A DNA stretch of 64,000 nt. Origin: Nocardia donostiensis (GTDB lineage: Bacteria > Actinomycetota > Actinomycetes > Mycobacteriales > Mycobacteriaceae). Shown piece after piece: positions 1-9,039 of the stretch (positions are counted from its first letter, which is position 1; every line of letters begins with the position of its first letter). The position numbers were made by a program, and so were the translations under genes. Where the stretch lies: contig NZ_MUKP01000003.1 of NCBI RefSeq assembly GCF_002081715.1, positions 62,001-126,000 on the forward strand, read 5' to 3'. Below the pieces are notes generated by a model, which was not told the DNA's origin, made no database searches, and saw only the letters and a list, made by a program, of their open reading frames with translations.

Positions 1-597
1 ACCTGGGACGATCTGCTGAAACCCGGCGTCGAGGTGGTGACCCCGAACCCGTTCAGTTCCGGATCGGCCAAATGGAATCTGCTCGCACCGTATGCGGCCA
101 AAAGCGATGGCGGGAAGAATCCGCAGGCCGGGCTCGATTATCTGGCGCAGCTGATCTCCCCGGAGCATGTGCGGGTGCAGCCCAAATCCGGCAGGGAAGC
201 AACCGAGACCTTTCTGCAGGGCACCGGCGATGTGCTGCTGAGCTATGAGAACGAGGCCATTTTCGCCGAACGCAGCGGCGACCCGATCGACCATATTGTC
301 CCTGAGCAGACATTCGAGATCGAGAACCCGGTCGCGGTGCTGAAGCACAGCCGGAATCCGGAAAAGGCCGTCGCTTTCCGCGACTTCCTGTTCACCCCGC
401 AAGCGCAGCGGGCGTGGGCCGAGGCCGGTTTCCGTCCGGTCGATCCCGCGGTCGCGGCCGAGTTCGCCGACGAATTCCCCGAGCCGCAGCGGCTGTACAC
501 CATCGACGACCTCGGCGGCTGGGAGCAGGTCGACGCCGAATTGTTCGACCAGGACAGCGGGGCCATCGCCGCTGTCTACGACCAGGCGACCAGATAG
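1..597 (+). CDS. subI: Sulfate-binding protein of ABC importer (5' truncated)
   Basis: The open frame runs from base 1 to a TAG at 595-597, so the N-terminus with the expected lipoprotein signal lies outside the window. The visible 198 residues include the TPNP-FSSGSAKWN block typical of the sulfate/thiosulfate-binding Sbp/CysP/SubI family (usual form TPNPKTSGGARW), which contacts the bound oxyanion, and the later LSYENEAI stretch of the same fold. It is followed after 36 bp by cysT, cysW and cysA, so it is the periplasmic-side receptor of a complete sulfate importer. Family assignment is firm; the choice between sulfate and thiosulfate as main ligand cannot be made from sequence. The start codon is not visible. 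Confidence 0.9.
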   Translation, partial: TWDDLLKPGVEVVTPNPFSSGSAKWNLLAPYAAKSDGGKNPQAGLDYLAQLISPEHVRVQPKSGREATETFLQGTGDVLLSYENEAIFAERSGDPIDHIVPEQTFEIENPVAVLKHSRNPEKAVAFRDFLFTPQAQRAWAEAGFRPVDPAVAAEFADEFPEPQRLYTIDDLGGWEQVDAELFDQDSGAIAAVYDQATR

Positions 598-633
598 TCC
601 GGTGAACCGGCGCACAAGCGAGATCAGATACCC

Positions 634-1536
634 GTGACCGACAGCATCAGCAACGCCGAGGCCGTGCCCGCCTCCGGCGCATCAGCACCACCGGGCACAG
701 CCGTTCCGGGCTCGCGCGGACCCTTCTGGTCGTGGCTGCGGGTCACCGGGTCGGTCGGCCCGCTCGGCATCGCCATCGCCGTCCTGTGGCTCAGCATCAT
801 CGTGCTGCTGCCGCTGGCGGCACTGACGATCAGCTCCTTCGACGAAGGCTGGACGGGGTTCTGGGATGCGATCACCTCCCCGGTGGCGCTGGCGTCCCTG
901 CGGGTCACCGTGATCGTCTCGGTGATCGTCGCGCTCCTCAACGTCGTGATGGGCACGCTCATCGCGTGGGTGCTGGTACGTGACGAATTCCCCGGTAAGG
1001 GCATCGTCAACGCGCTCATCGATCTGCCGTTCGCGCTGCCGACGATCGTCGCCAGTATCGTGCTGCTGTCGCTGTACGGCCCGCGGAGTCCGATCGATAT
1101 CCAGCTCAACGCCACCAAGCCCGGGCTGGTGGTGGCGCTGGCGTTCGTCACGCTGCCGTTCGTGGTGCGCTCGGTGCAGCCGGTGCTGCTCGAGGTCGAC
1201 CGCGAGGTGGAGCAGGCGGCGCTGTCGCTCGGTGCGGACAACTGGACCACCTTCCGCCGTATCGTGCTGCCCACGCTCACCCCCGCCATCATCAGCGGCG
1301 GCGGCCTCGCCTTTGCCCGCGCGATCGGCGAATTCGGTTCGGTGGTGCTCATCGGCGGCAACATTCCCCGAGAAACCCAGGTGGCCTCGCAGTACATCCA
1401 GCAGCAGATCGAAATCGACCGCCCGGTCAGCGCCGCCGCAGTGTCGGTGGCGCTGCTGGTGATCGCGTTCCTGACGCTGCTGGTGCTGCGGGTGTTCGCC
1501 GACCGTGCCGCGCGGAAGGAGCGGGAGGAACGATGA
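634..1536 (+). CDS. cysT: Sulfate ABC transporter permease CysT
   Basis: This 300-residue integral membrane protein starts at GTG 634. After a roughly 40-residue hydrophilic N-terminus it has about six membrane segments of the binding-protein-dependent permease fold. The EAA coupling loop for the ATPase is visible as EQAALSLGADNWTTFRRIVLP, followed by the family motif ARAIGEFGSVVLIGG. Both are characteristic of CysT/CysU. The stop TGA overlaps the ATG of cysW (ATGA), implying translational coupling. CysT and CysW form the heterodimeric channel powered by CysA. Confidence 0.93.
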   Translation: MTDSISNAEAVPASGASAPPGTAVPGSRGPFWSWLRVTGSVGPLGIAIAVLWLSIIVLLPLAALTISSFDEGWTGFWDAITSPVALASLRVTVIVSVIVALLNVVMGTLIAWVLVRDEFPGKGIVNALIDLPFALPTIVASIVLLSLYGPRSPIDIQLNATKPGLVVALAFVTLPFVVRSVQPVLLEVDREVEQAALSLGADNWTTFRRIVLPTLTPAIISGGGLAFARAIGEFGSVVLIGGNIPRETQVASQYIQQQIEIDRPVSAAAVSVALLVIAFLTLLVLRVFADRAARKEREER

Positions 1537-2339
1537 AGCTGTCTGCTCCCACCCGTATCTCGCTGCGCGTGATCGCGCTCGGCTACCTGTTCGTGCTGTT
1601 GGTGCTGCCGCTCGGTGTCATCCTCGGGCGCGCGTTCGGCCACGGTATCGGCGCGTTCATCGATCAGATCAGCACACCGGCTGCGATCTCGGCATTCAAC
1701 CTGTCGATGATCATCGTGGCGATCGTGGTGCCGATCAATGTGGTGTTCGGGGTGGTCACCGCCATCGCGCTGGTGCGCGGCGACTTCCCCGGCCGCAGGC
1801 TCGTCCAAGGCCTCGTCGACCTGCCGTTCGCGGTATCGCCGGTGGTGGTCGGTGTGTCGCTGATCATGCTGTGGGGCGCCAGCGGCTGGTTCGGCGGTAT
1901 CGAGTCGCTGGGGTTCCGGGTGATCTTCGGGCTGCCCGGGATGGTGCTGGCGACCATCTTCGTGACCCTGCCGTTCGTGGTCCGCGAGGTGGAGCCGGTG
2001 CTGCACGAGATCGGTGACGATCAGGAGCAGGCCGCCGCTACTCTCGGCGCCTCGAGGTGGCAGACGTTCTGGCGGATCACGCTGCCCGCCATCCGCTGGG
2101 GCCTCACCTATGGTGTGGTGCTGACCGTGGCCCGCGCGCTGGGCGAATTCGGCGCGGTGATCATGGTGTCGTCCGGTTTCGCCGGTGTCTCGCAGACCCT
2201 GACGCTGCTCGTGCACGCCCGCTATATCAACGACCACAACGATTTCGGCGCCTACTGCGCCGCGACCCTGCTGATGGGCATCGCCCTGCTCACCCTGCTG
2301 CTGATGACCGTGCTGGAACGTAAGCGGGACAGCAAATGA
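1533..2339 (+). CDS. cysW: Sulfate ABC transporter permease CysW
   Basis: A 268-residue permease paralogous to CysT and overlapping it by 4 bp. The EAA loop reads [21 protein letters not shown] and is followed by [19 protein letters not shown], the CysW version of the conserved motif. About six hydrophobic segments are present. It pairs with CysT to make the translocation pore. The next gene, cysA, begins 25 bp downstream, which completes the importer operon. Confidence 0.93.
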   Translation: MKLSAPTRISLRVIALGYLFVLLVLPLGVILGRAFGHGIGAFIDQISTPAAISAFNLSMIIVAIVVPINVVFGVVTAIALVRGDFPGRRLVQGLVDLPFAVSPVVVGVSLIMLWGASGWFGGIESLGFRVIFGLPGMVLATIFVTLPFVVREVEPVLHEIGDDQEQAAATLGASRWQTFWRITLPAIRWGLTYGVVLTVARALGEFGAVIMVSSGFAGVSQTLTLLVHARYINDHNDFGAYCAATLLMGIALLTLLLMTVLERKRDSK

Positions 2340-2364
2340 TCGCCCATGCCGGAGGCAACAACTC

Positions 2365-3360
2365 ATGATCACCGTGACCAACGCCAAGAAGCGTTACGGT
2401 TCCTTCGCCGCCCTCGACGATGTCAGCCTGGACATCCCGTCCGGCGAGCTGACAGCGCTGCTCGGCCCGTCGGGTTCGGGCAAATCGACGCTGCTGCGGG
2501 CGATCGCGGGACTGGAATCGCTGGATTCGGGGGTCGTCGTCATCTCCGACCGTAACGTCACCACGACTCCGCCGCAGGACCGCGGTATCGGTTTCGTATT
2601 CCAGCATTACGCGGCGTTCAAACATATGACGGTGCGCGACAACGTCGCGTTCGGCCTGCGGATCCGGAAACGTCCCAAGGCCGAGATCACCGCGAAGGTC
2701 GACGAACTGCTCGGCATCGTCGGGCTCGACGGTTTCCAGCACCGGTATCCGGCGCAGCTGTCCGGTGGGCAACGCCAGCGCATGGCCCTGGCCAGGGCGC
2801 TGGCGGTCGACCCGCAGGTGCTGCTGCTGGACGAACCGTTCGGCGCGCTCGACGCCAAGGTGCGCGCCGATCTGCGCACCTGGCTGCGCAGGCTGCACGA
2901 GGATGTGCACGTGACCACCGTGCTGGTCACCCACGACCAGGAGGAGGCGCTCGATGTCGCCGACCGGATCGCGGTGATGAACGCAGGCCGCATCGAACAG
3001 GTCGGCAGCCCGGAGGACGTCTACGACCGCCCTGCCAACGAGTTCGTCATGTCCTTCCTCGGCGCGGTCGCCCGGCTCAACGGTCACCTGGTGCGACCGC
3101 ACGATATCCGCGTCGGGCGCGATCCGAGCATGGCGCTGGCCGAACACGAGGGCACGGCAGAGTCGGCGGGCGTCACCCGGGCGACGGTGGAACGGGTGGT
3201 GCGGCTCGGTTTCGAGGTCAGGCTGGAACTGCGTAACGCCGCCACCCATGATCTGTTCACCGCCCAGGTGACCCGTGGCGACGCCGAGGCGTTGCGGCTG
3301 TCGGAGGGGGAGACGGTGTACGTGCGCGCGACCCGTATCCCCGATCTGCCGCCGAAGTGA
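2365..3360 (+). CDS. cysA: Sulfate ABC transporter ATP-binding protein CysA
   Basis: A 331-residue ATPase. Walker [10 protein letters not shown] is at residues 34-42. A Q-loop ([13 protein letters not shown]), the signature [15 protein letters not shown] and Walker [13 protein letters not shown] follow in order, with the switch histidine in VTHDQEEAL. The C-terminal ~90 residues form the TOBE-like regulatory domain of the CysA/PotA group. The ATG at 2365 is preceded by GGAGG about 9 nt upstream. It couples ATP hydrolysis to sulfate uptake through CysT/CysW. Substrate assignment comes from the operon, since ATPases of this group are similar for several oxyanions and spermidine. Confidence 0.93.
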   Translation: MITVTNAKKRYGSFAALDDVSLDIPSGELTALLGPSGSGKSTLLRAIAGLESLDSGVVVISDRNVTTTPPQDRGIGFVFQHYAAFKHMTVRDNVAFGLRIRKRPKAEITAKVDELLGIVGLDGFQHRYPAQLSGGQRQRMALARALAVDPQVLLLDEPFGALDAKVRADLRTWLRRLHEDVHVTTVLVTHDQEEALDVADRIAVMNAGRIEQVGSPEDVYDRPANEFVMSFLGAVARLNGHLVRPHDIRVGRDPSMALAEHEGTAESAGVTRATVERVVRLGFEVRLELRNAATHDLFTAQVTRGDAEALRLSEGETVYVRATRIPDLPPK

Positions 3361-3812
3361 ACATTTGCTCCGCAGCTGCGAGCAGGATGCTGCCTGTGTT
3401 TCGGTAACCGGTCGGTCGGCTCCGGCGGAGCTCAGCGGTGCGGGCGGTGAACGCGAGCACGCTGCCACTGTCCGGTTCCGTTTCCGATCGATCTCCGGTC
3501 TCTTCTGGTCGCGTCGCCTGGTTCGCTTACGGTGGAGCAGTTCCTTTGCTCGGCCTGACGTGAACTCCTCGGCGCACCTACGGCAAACTTTCCGAGTGAG
3601 TAACCGTGTCCGGTAGTTGCTGTGCGCAAACTTCTTCGCGGCGCGTGGTTTTGGAAGTTTGCCCAGCTTGTTGCGTTGGCAGCGAGGGGAACTCGTAATC
3701 AGCGATGGCGGCGGGGGAGGACAATCGGTTGTCCGGTGGTTGGCAGGCTGGTCGCGGAGTGGTTGCCTGATGGCGTTCGAAGCAGGTCCGTTCGGCGATC
3801 AGGTGGGGTTCG
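3361..3812. other. Intergenic region upstream of first Hsp70-like gene
   Basis: No convincing gene is seen in these 450 bp; the short open frames have no RBS or recognisable family. Two features stand out. A 9-bp inverted repeat GCAAACTTC (3626-3634) / GAAGTTTGC (3654-3662) has a 19-nt loop. A related GGCAAACTTTCCG occurs at 3582-3594. Ten bases of the latter (AAACTTTCCG, 3585-3594) recur upstream of the second Hsp70-like gene at 8910-8919. They may be shared regulatory sites for the two paralogues. Confidence 0.35.
3366..3384 (+). terminator. Possible hairpin after cysA
   Basis: Just after the cysA stop, TGCTCCGCAG faces CTGCGAGCA, giving a 9-bp stem with one bulged C and almost no loop. 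There is no T-run. It could end the sulfate importer transcript, but the missing loop makes this weak. Confidence 0.3.
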
Positions 3813-4925
3813 ATGGCAGTGGGTCTCGGATTGAGCATCGGCACGGTGAACACGGTTTCGGCAGTCGCGGAGGAAGGCTCGGTCAAGGTGCCGACGGGCC
3901 GGGGGCGGCGGGGTGGGCAATGGCCCGCAGCCACCCACCGCACCACTCTCATGTTCGACAGTACGGGCCTGGCCCGGCTCGGCGCGATCCCCGCACACGG
4001 GCGGGTCGTCACCGAATTCGCCGATATCACGCAGCGCGCTGCCCGCGGCGCGCGGATCGGCAACCGGGAGCTGTCCCCGGCCGACCTGGTGGCGGTTGTC
4101 GCGGACTGCCTGATCGCCGAGGCGAGCCACGATCCGCGCACCGCGGGTGCGGGTATCACGCTCACCCACCCGGTCGGCTACGACGACGAACACCTCGCGG
4201 CGCTGCGTCGCGCGCTCGACGATTCCGGTCTCGGCCGGGTCGAACTGGTTGCCGAGCCGATCGCGGCGGCGGCCTGGATGGAAGACGAGCACGGGCCGCT
4301 GCCGCCGGGGCTCACCCTCGTCTATGATCTGGGCGGCTCGAGTCTGGACGTCACGCTGGTCCGGGTCGGCGCGGGCCGTCCGGAGAACCCGGTGATCGGT
4401 ACCCCGCTGCGTTCGCTGGAGTACGGCGGGCGGGCGTTCGGCGCGATGGTGGTCGAGCACGCTCGCCGCGGCTGCGGTGCTGATGGGATCGATGTGGTGT
4501 CGCGGGCATCGGACGACGCGCTGCGGATCGACCATGTGCGCGCCTCGCTCGAGGTCGTCTACCGTTGTCTGAAGCTGGCCGATGTGACCATGGCCGACGT
4601 CGACCGCATCCTCGTGGTCGGTGGGGCGGCGCGCCCGGCTGATGTTGCCCGGGTGTTGGCCGAGGAGCTGGCTCGGCCGGTGGTGACCGCCGTGAATCCC
4701 GAACGCACCATCGCGGCGGGCGCTGCGATCCTGGCGCGGCGCAAGCTCGTCCGCGACGAACCCGAAGTTCGCCGTCGCGGTGGTGTCCGGATCCTGTCCC
4801 GGTCGACCAAACGCAGGCTGAGCCGCGCGGCGGTACTCACCGGTTCCACGGCCGCGGTCGCGCTCGCCTATGCGGTGCCCACCGATACCGTGCTCGCCGG
4901 ATTGTCGCAGCTCGGGCTGGGCTGA
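3813..4925 (+). CDS. Hsp70-like actin-fold ATPase, short form
   Basis: This 370-residue protein opens with GLGLSIGTVN, the phosphate-1 loop of the actin/Hsp70 fold, and has phosphate-2 YDLGGSSLDVT from about residue 169 and an adenosine-type motif VVGGAARPADV. It lacks the Hsp70 substrate-binding domain. Instead, the last ~45 residues are basic and then hydrophobic (TGSTAAVALAYAV), suggesting a C-terminal membrane anchor. Nocardia-type genomes carry several such Hsp70-family proteins of unknown role. A longer paralogue with the same N-terminus lies at 9040-11415. Family is clear from motifs; function is not known. Confidence 0.8.
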   Translation: MAVGLGLSIGTVNTVSAVAEEGSVKVPTGRGRRGGQWPAATHRTTLMFDSTGLARLGAIPAHGRVVTEFADITQRAARGARIGNRELSPADLVAVVADCLIAEASHDPRTAGAGITLTHPVGYDDEHLAALRRALDDSGLGRVELVAEPIAAAAWMEDEHGPLPPGLTLVYDLGGSSLDVTLVRVGAGRPENPVIGTPLRSLEYGGRAFGAMVVEHARRGCGADGIDVVSRASDDALRIDHVRASLEVVYRCLKLADVTMADVDRILVVGGAARPADVARVLAEELARPVVTAVNPERTIAAGAAILARRKLVRDEPEVRRRGGVRILSRSTKRRLSRAAVLTGSTAAVALAYAVPTDTVLAGLSQLGLG

Positions 4926-5102
4926 GGGGATGGACCGAGCTGCCGGCCGGGAATTGTGGTGGTCCGGTGCGGTGGCTCGTCCGGTCCCGGCGGCCGGTGG
5001 TCAGCGCACCGATCACCGGCCGCCGGCGTACCGGCGGTGTTGACGTGTGACGTGGTTGATGTAACTATGGGGAACAGTTAATAGGATTCCTCATGAGAGG
5101 CA

Positions 5103-6125
5103 GTGACGACGATGTCTACAGCCACCACGGCACCCGATGTCGACCCCGTGGTCGCGCAGGCCCAGGAGTACGCGCAGAAGTTGCTGCTGTTGTCGGAAGG
5201 CTCGGTGAACCGGCACTTCGACCCGTTCGAGGACATCGATTGGGACAATCCCGATTTCCACGCCGACACCAAACCCGAACGTTGGATCCTGCCCACATCG
5301 GCCGACCCGCTGGGTAGGCACCCGTGGTACCTGGCGCTGTCGGAAGAGCAGAAGATCGCGATCGGTAAATACCGCCAAGCCAATGTGGCCAAGGTCGGTC
5401 TGCAGTTCGAAGCCATCCTGATCAGCGGGATGATGCAGCACGTCTTCAGCCTGCCCAACGGCTCGCCGGAATTCCGGTACTGCTCCCACGAGATGATCGA
5501 GGAGCACAACCACACCCTGATGTTCCAGGAGATGGTCAACCGGATCGGTGTCGACGTGCCCGGTATGGGCCCGCTGGTGCGCAAGCTGCGCTACCTGGCT
5601 GTTCCGGTCGCTGTGCTGTTCCCGAACCTGTTCTTCATGGCGGTACTGGCCGGTGAGGAGCCGATCGACCACATCCAGAAAGACATCCTGCGCTCCGGTG
5701 AGGAAGTGCACCCGATCATGCGCGGGGTGATGGCCATCCACGTGGCCGAGGAAGCCCGCCATATCTCGTTCGCGCACGAATTCCTCAAGCAGCATGTGCC
5801 CGAGTCCAATGCGGGCGGCCGTTTCGTGCTGTCGCTGGCCATGCCGGTCGTCATGTGGATCCTCGGCCGGTCCATCGCGACACCGCCGCGCACCTTCTTC
5901 GACGAGTTCGATATCCCCGACAGCGTCCGCAAGGAGCTGTTCTACGGGTCGAAGGAAGCCAAGAAGGTGTTCAGCGACTACTTCGCCGATGTGCGGTCGC
6001 TGGCCAAGGAGATCGGGTTGATGAACCCGGTCGCCAAGGGCTTGTGGAAACTGCTCGGCATCGACGGCCACAGCACCCGTTACCGTTCCGAGCCGCTGCG
6101 CGTCGTCGCGGGCGAAGTGGCCTGA
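5103..6125 (+). CDS. AurF-like diiron oxygenase
   Basis: A roughly 340-residue helical protein with the iron-ligand pattern of the AurF / p-aminobenzoate N-oxygenase family: HEMIEEHNH, then EEPIDHIQ, and HVAEEARHISFAHEF in the later helix. These supply the carboxylates and histidines of a dinuclear iron site. The start may be GTG 5103 or, more likely, ATG 5112, which sits 11 nt after GAGAGG. It is followed by an FprB-type ferredoxin reductase only 14 bp downstream, a pairing also found in M. tuberculosis (Rv0885 and fprB, from memory). The reductase therefore probably supplies electrons. The natural substrate is unknown; N-oxygenation or hydroxylation are the family's known reactions. Confidence 0.85.
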   Translation: MTTMSTATTAPDVDPVVAQAQEYAQKLLLLSEGSVNRHFDPFEDIDWDNPDFHADTKPERWILPTSADPLGRHPWYLALSEEQKIAIGKYRQANVAKVGLQFEAILISGMMQHVFSLPNGSPEFRYCSHEMIEEHNHTLMFQEMVNRIGVDVPGMGPLVRKLRYLAVPVAVLFPNLFFMAVLAGEEPIDHIQKDILRSGEEVHPIMRGVMAIHVAEEARHISFAHEFLKQHVPESNAGGRFVLSLAMPVVMWILGRSIATPPRTFFDEFDIPDSVRKELFYGSKEAKKVFSDYFADVRSLAKEIGLMNPVAKGLWKLLGIDGHSTRYRSEPLRVVAGEVA

Positions 6126-6139
6126 GCGGCGGTAGCTAG

Positions 6140-7723
6140 ATGCCCTACGTAGTCACCCAGTCCTGCTGTAGCGACGCGTCCTGCGTGTATGCCTGCCCGG
6201 TCAACTGCATCCATCCCACCCCGGACGAACCGGATTTCCGGACCGCGGAGATGCTCTATGTCGACCCGCAGGCCTGCGTGGACTGTGGCGCCTGTGCGAC
6301 CGCCTGCCCAGTGGACGCCATCACATCCACCAAGCGGCTGACCGAGGAACAGAAGCCGTTCATCGAGATCAACGCCGATTTCTACCGGCAGTCCCGGCCC
6401 CGGCCGGTGCTGGCGAAGCCGGTCCCGCCGCCGGCTATCGACACCACCCGCGGTCCGCTGCGGGTGGCGATCGTCGGGTCCGGACCGTCGGCGATGTACG
6501 CGGCCGACGAGCTGCTCACCCGGCCGGGGGTGTCGGTGACCGTGTTCGATCGGTTGCCGGTGCCCTACGGTCTGGCGCGGTACGGTGTGGCCCCCGACCA
6601 CGCCAAAACCCGTCAGGTCGCGAAGCTGTTCGACGTGATGTCGGTGCAGCCGGGATTCGGCTCCTACCTCGATGTGGAAGTGGGCAAGCATATTTCGCAC
6701 GAGGAACTGCTCGCCTACCACCACGCCGTGATCTACGCGGTCGGCGCGTCGTCGGACCGCAAACTGGGCATCCCCGGCGAAGGGCTGGCAGGCAATGTGT
6801 CGGCCACCGATTTCGTCGCCTGGTACAACGGCCACCCCGACCACGCCGAGCGCACCTTCGACCTGTCCCAGCGGCGCGCGGTGATCGTCGGTAACGGCAA
6901 TGTCGCGCTCGACGTGGCGCGCATCCTCACCGCCGATCCCGAGACGCTGGCCGGAACCGATATCTCCCCGATCGCGCTGGAAGCCCTGCGCCGCAGCGCT
7001 GTTGAGGAAGTCGTCGTGCTCGCCCGGCGCGGCCCGGCCGAGTCTGCGTTCACCGTGCCGGAGTTCGTCGGTCTGCTCGGCGCGGACGTCGATATCGCGG
7101 TCGAAGGTGATATCCCCGAGAGCACCGAAGACCTGCCGTATCAGGTGGCACAGAAGCTGCGGCTGCTGCGCAGCGTCGCCGAGCGGCCATTCGGGCAGCG
7201 CAGGCGGATCGTCTTCCGCTACCTGTCCTCGCCCACCCGGATCATCGGCCCCGACCAGGTGAGCGGTCTCGAGGTGACCCGCAACGAACTGGTGACCGAC
7301 GCCGACGGGCGGGTGCGAGCGGTGGCCACCGAGGACACCGAAATCCTGGACACGGCGCTGGTGCTCACCTCGGTGGGTTACCGCGGTGTGCCGCTGTCCG
7401 GTCTGCCGTTCGACGAACATGCAGGCGTGATCCCCAACTCCGACGGCCGGGTGCTGGAAGAGCCGGGCGGTGCCGAGCTGCCCGGTACGTACGTCACGGG
7501 TTGGATCAAACGCGGGCCCACCGGCTTCATCGGAACCAACAAGTCGTGTGCCCAGCAGACGGTGCAGCTGTTGGCCGACGATTTCACCAACGGCCGCTTG
7601 CCGGAGCCGTCGGGCAGCGCCGAAGGGTTCGACCGCCTGCTGCGCAGCCGCAGGCCGAATGTGCGGGCCGCCGGCGCGGTATTGCGACCGAAACGGGTAC
7701 GCAGGCTGTTCAGCCGGGTCTGA
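6140..7723 (+). CDS. fprB: Ferredoxin domain-ferredoxin NADP reductase fusion, FprB type
   Basis: A 527-residue fusion. The N-terminal ~60 residues hold two iron-sulfur cluster motifs: cysteines 9/10, 15, 19 and 23, and the CxxCxxCxxxC set at 46, 49, 52 and 56. From about residue 107 an adrenodoxin-reductase-like FAD/NADPH module begins with VAIVGSGPSAMYAADELL. It has the NADP-binding loop VIVGNGNVALDVARIL and the C-terminal GWIKRGPTGFIGTNK typical of this family. It transfers electrons from NADPH through flavin to its own clusters and on to partner oxygenases. Its placement directly after the AurF-like gene makes that the likeliest client. Confidence 0.92.
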   Translation: MPYVVTQSCCSDASCVYACPVNCIHPTPDEPDFRTAEMLYVDPQACVDCGACATACPVDAITSTKRLTEEQKPFIEINADFYRQSRPRPVLAKPVPPPAIDTTRGPLRVAIVGSGPSAMYAADELLTRPGVSVTVFDRLPVPYGLARYGVAPDHAKTRQVAKLFDVMSVQPGFGSYLDVEVGKHISHEELLAYHHAVIYAVGASSDRKLGIPGEGLAGNVSATDFVAWYNGHPDHAERTFDLSQRRAVIVGNGNVALDVARILTADPETLAGTDISPIALEALRRSAVEEVVVLARRGPAESAFTVPEFVGLLGADVDIAVEGDIPESTEDLPYQVAQKLRLLRSVAERPFGQRRRIVFRYLSSPTRIIGPDQVSGLEVTRNELVTDADGRVRAVATEDTEILDTALVLTSVGYRGVPLSGLPFDEHAGVIPNSDGRVLEEPGGAELPGTYVTGWIKRGPTGFIGTNKSCAQQTVQLLADDFTNGRLPEPSGSAEGFDRLLRSRRPNVRAAGAVLRPKRVRRLFSRV

Positions 7724-7738
7724 GGGGCCGGCGCCGAC

Positions 7739-7776
7739 CGATACTGCCGATCGCCTATAGGCGATCGGCAGTATCG
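7739..7776. terminator. 38-bp perfect palindrome between convergent genes
   Basis: The half-site CGATACTGCCGATCGCCTA is followed immediately by its exact reverse complement, with no loop. It lies 16 bp after fprB (+) and 22 bp before the end of the SDR gene (-), so it can act on both strands. There is no T-run, as in many actinobacterial terminators. A protein-binding site or cruciform is an alternative. Confidence 0.6.
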
Positions 7777-7798
7777 TCATGGGTCGGAACGCTCGTGA

Positions 7799-8560
7799 TC
7801 AGCGCGCGGTGTAACCGCCGTCGATCGAGAGCGCCGCGCCGGTGACGAACGCTGATTCGTCACTGAGCAGGAACGCGCAGAACGTGGCGATCTCCTCGGC
7901 GGTGCTGATCCGGCCGAGCGGATGTAGCGCGGTGACAGCCGCTTCGCCCTCCGCGGTGGCCCCCATCGAGGAGCGGAACGCCGGAGTGTCGACGGCGCCC
8001 GACAGGACGGCGTTCACCCGGACACCGTGCTCGGCTCCCTCCAGGGCGACGGCCTTGGTCAGCCCGACCACACCATGTTTCGCGGCGACATACGGCGCGA
8101 CCGTTGCCATACCCACCGCACCGAGGTTGGAGGCGTTGTTGAGGATCGCGCCGCCGCCCGCCGCCGCGATCGCCGGAACCTGGTGCCGCAGCCCGTAGAA
8201 GACGCTGGTCAGGTTGAGCCCGATTTCGCTGTGCCAGTCGCCGGTGTCGATATCCTGCACCGCGCCTGCCGCGGTGACCGCACCGACATTGTTGAACGCC
8301 GCGTCCAGCCGCCCGAATTCGTCGAGCGCGGTGCGGGTCAGCCGCGCCACATCGGCTTCGTTCGTCACATCGGCAGGCACGAACACGGCACGCCCACCCG
8401 CCGCGCGGATCTCGGCGGCGGTCTTCTCCCCGGCTTCGGCGCCGCGGGCGCCGAGGACCACCGCGGCGCCTTCCGCGGCGACACGCACGGCGACTGCTTT
8501 CCCTACGCCGGAGGTCGCGCCCGTGACCAGGACGACCTTGTCCGCGAACCGTGTTGTCAT
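7799..8560 (-). CDS. Short-chain dehydrogenase/reductase (SDR)
   Basis: A 253-residue classical SDR. Cofactor loop TGATSGVGKAVA is near residue 14, and NNVGAV and the catalytic YVAAKHG (Tyr-x-x-x-Lys) follow. The C-terminus has the usual DGGYTAR. The start chosen is ATG 8560, preceded by AAGGGA, because the upstream 49 in-frame residues are not SDR-like. It is convergent with fprB and divergent from the second Hsp70-like gene. Substrate is unknown; annotation beyond NAD(P)-dependent oxidoreductase would be a guess. An inverted repeat at 8727-8741 may control it. Confidence 0.88.
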   Translation of the reverse strand: MTTRFADKVVLVTGATSGVGKAVAVRVAAEGAAVVLGARGAEAGEKTAAEIRAAGGRAVFVPADVTNEADVARLTRTALDEFGRLDAAFNNVGAVTAAGAVQDIDTGDWHSEIGLNLTSVFYGLRHQVPAIAAAGGGAILNNASNLGAVGMATVAPYVAAKHGVVGLTKAVALEGAEHGVRVNAVLSGAVDTPAFRSSMGATAEGEAAVTALHPLGRISTAEEIATFCAFLLSDESAFVTGAALSIDGGYTAR

Positions 8561-9039
8561 GAAACTGATTTCCCTTCTCGTTCTCGGTATTTCCTGTCGG
8601 GCGACGTCGCAGGTTCCAGTGAAGCGGGATCGCGGGTGTTCGTCTGGCGGAAAGCGGCCATTTAGTTGATGTGTCATTACCAGCTGCGGTCGGGTCGGGA
8701 TGTTCATGTCCAGAGGGGTAGCAATTGCTTGGTTACCAAGCGGTAGTTGGGGGTGGGTGTGTGTAAGTTGTTCGGGCGTAGCGCCGAAAAGGATCGCTGA
8801 GTAGTAGCGGATCTAGTGCAATTCGGTTGATGGAGCGCCGAGGCGGTTCCGCGGCGGTGCACTACAGGTCGCTCTGACCTGCTATTTCACCGGAACATGG
8901 CGCCCATTGAAACTTTCCGTATCAATTGGGCATCCGAATGGCCGCAATACAGCTAACCTGTGGGTGCTGTTTGGAAACGACCGCGGCCCATGGTTCTTCA
9001 CGTGAGGGACGTGGTCTCGGTGCGTTGACGGGATAGCGA
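8561..9039. other. Divergent intergenic region, SDR / second Hsp70-like gene
   Basis: 479 bp with no convincing gene. It contains the GCTTGGTTACCAAGC palindrome near the SDR side and AAACTTTCCG at 8910-8919, matching ten bases found upstream of the first Hsp70-like gene. Promoters for both flanking genes should lie here, but I cannot place them. Confidence 0.4.
8727..8741. promoter_or_regulatory. Putative operator upstream of SDR
   Basis: GCTTGGT-T-ACCAAGC is a perfect 7-bp inverted repeat with a 1-bp centre, lying 167 bp upstream of the SDR start in the divergent region. TTGGTNACCAA cores are common in TetR and MarR-family operators. No regulator gene is adjacent, so the binding protein is unknown. 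Confidence 0.4.

Noticed and set aside
624..2387. Long minus-strand frame opposite cysT and cysW
   Set aside because: Arg/His/Gln-rich translation typical of the antisense of high-GC coding sequence; the plus strand holds clear permeases with overlapping starts.
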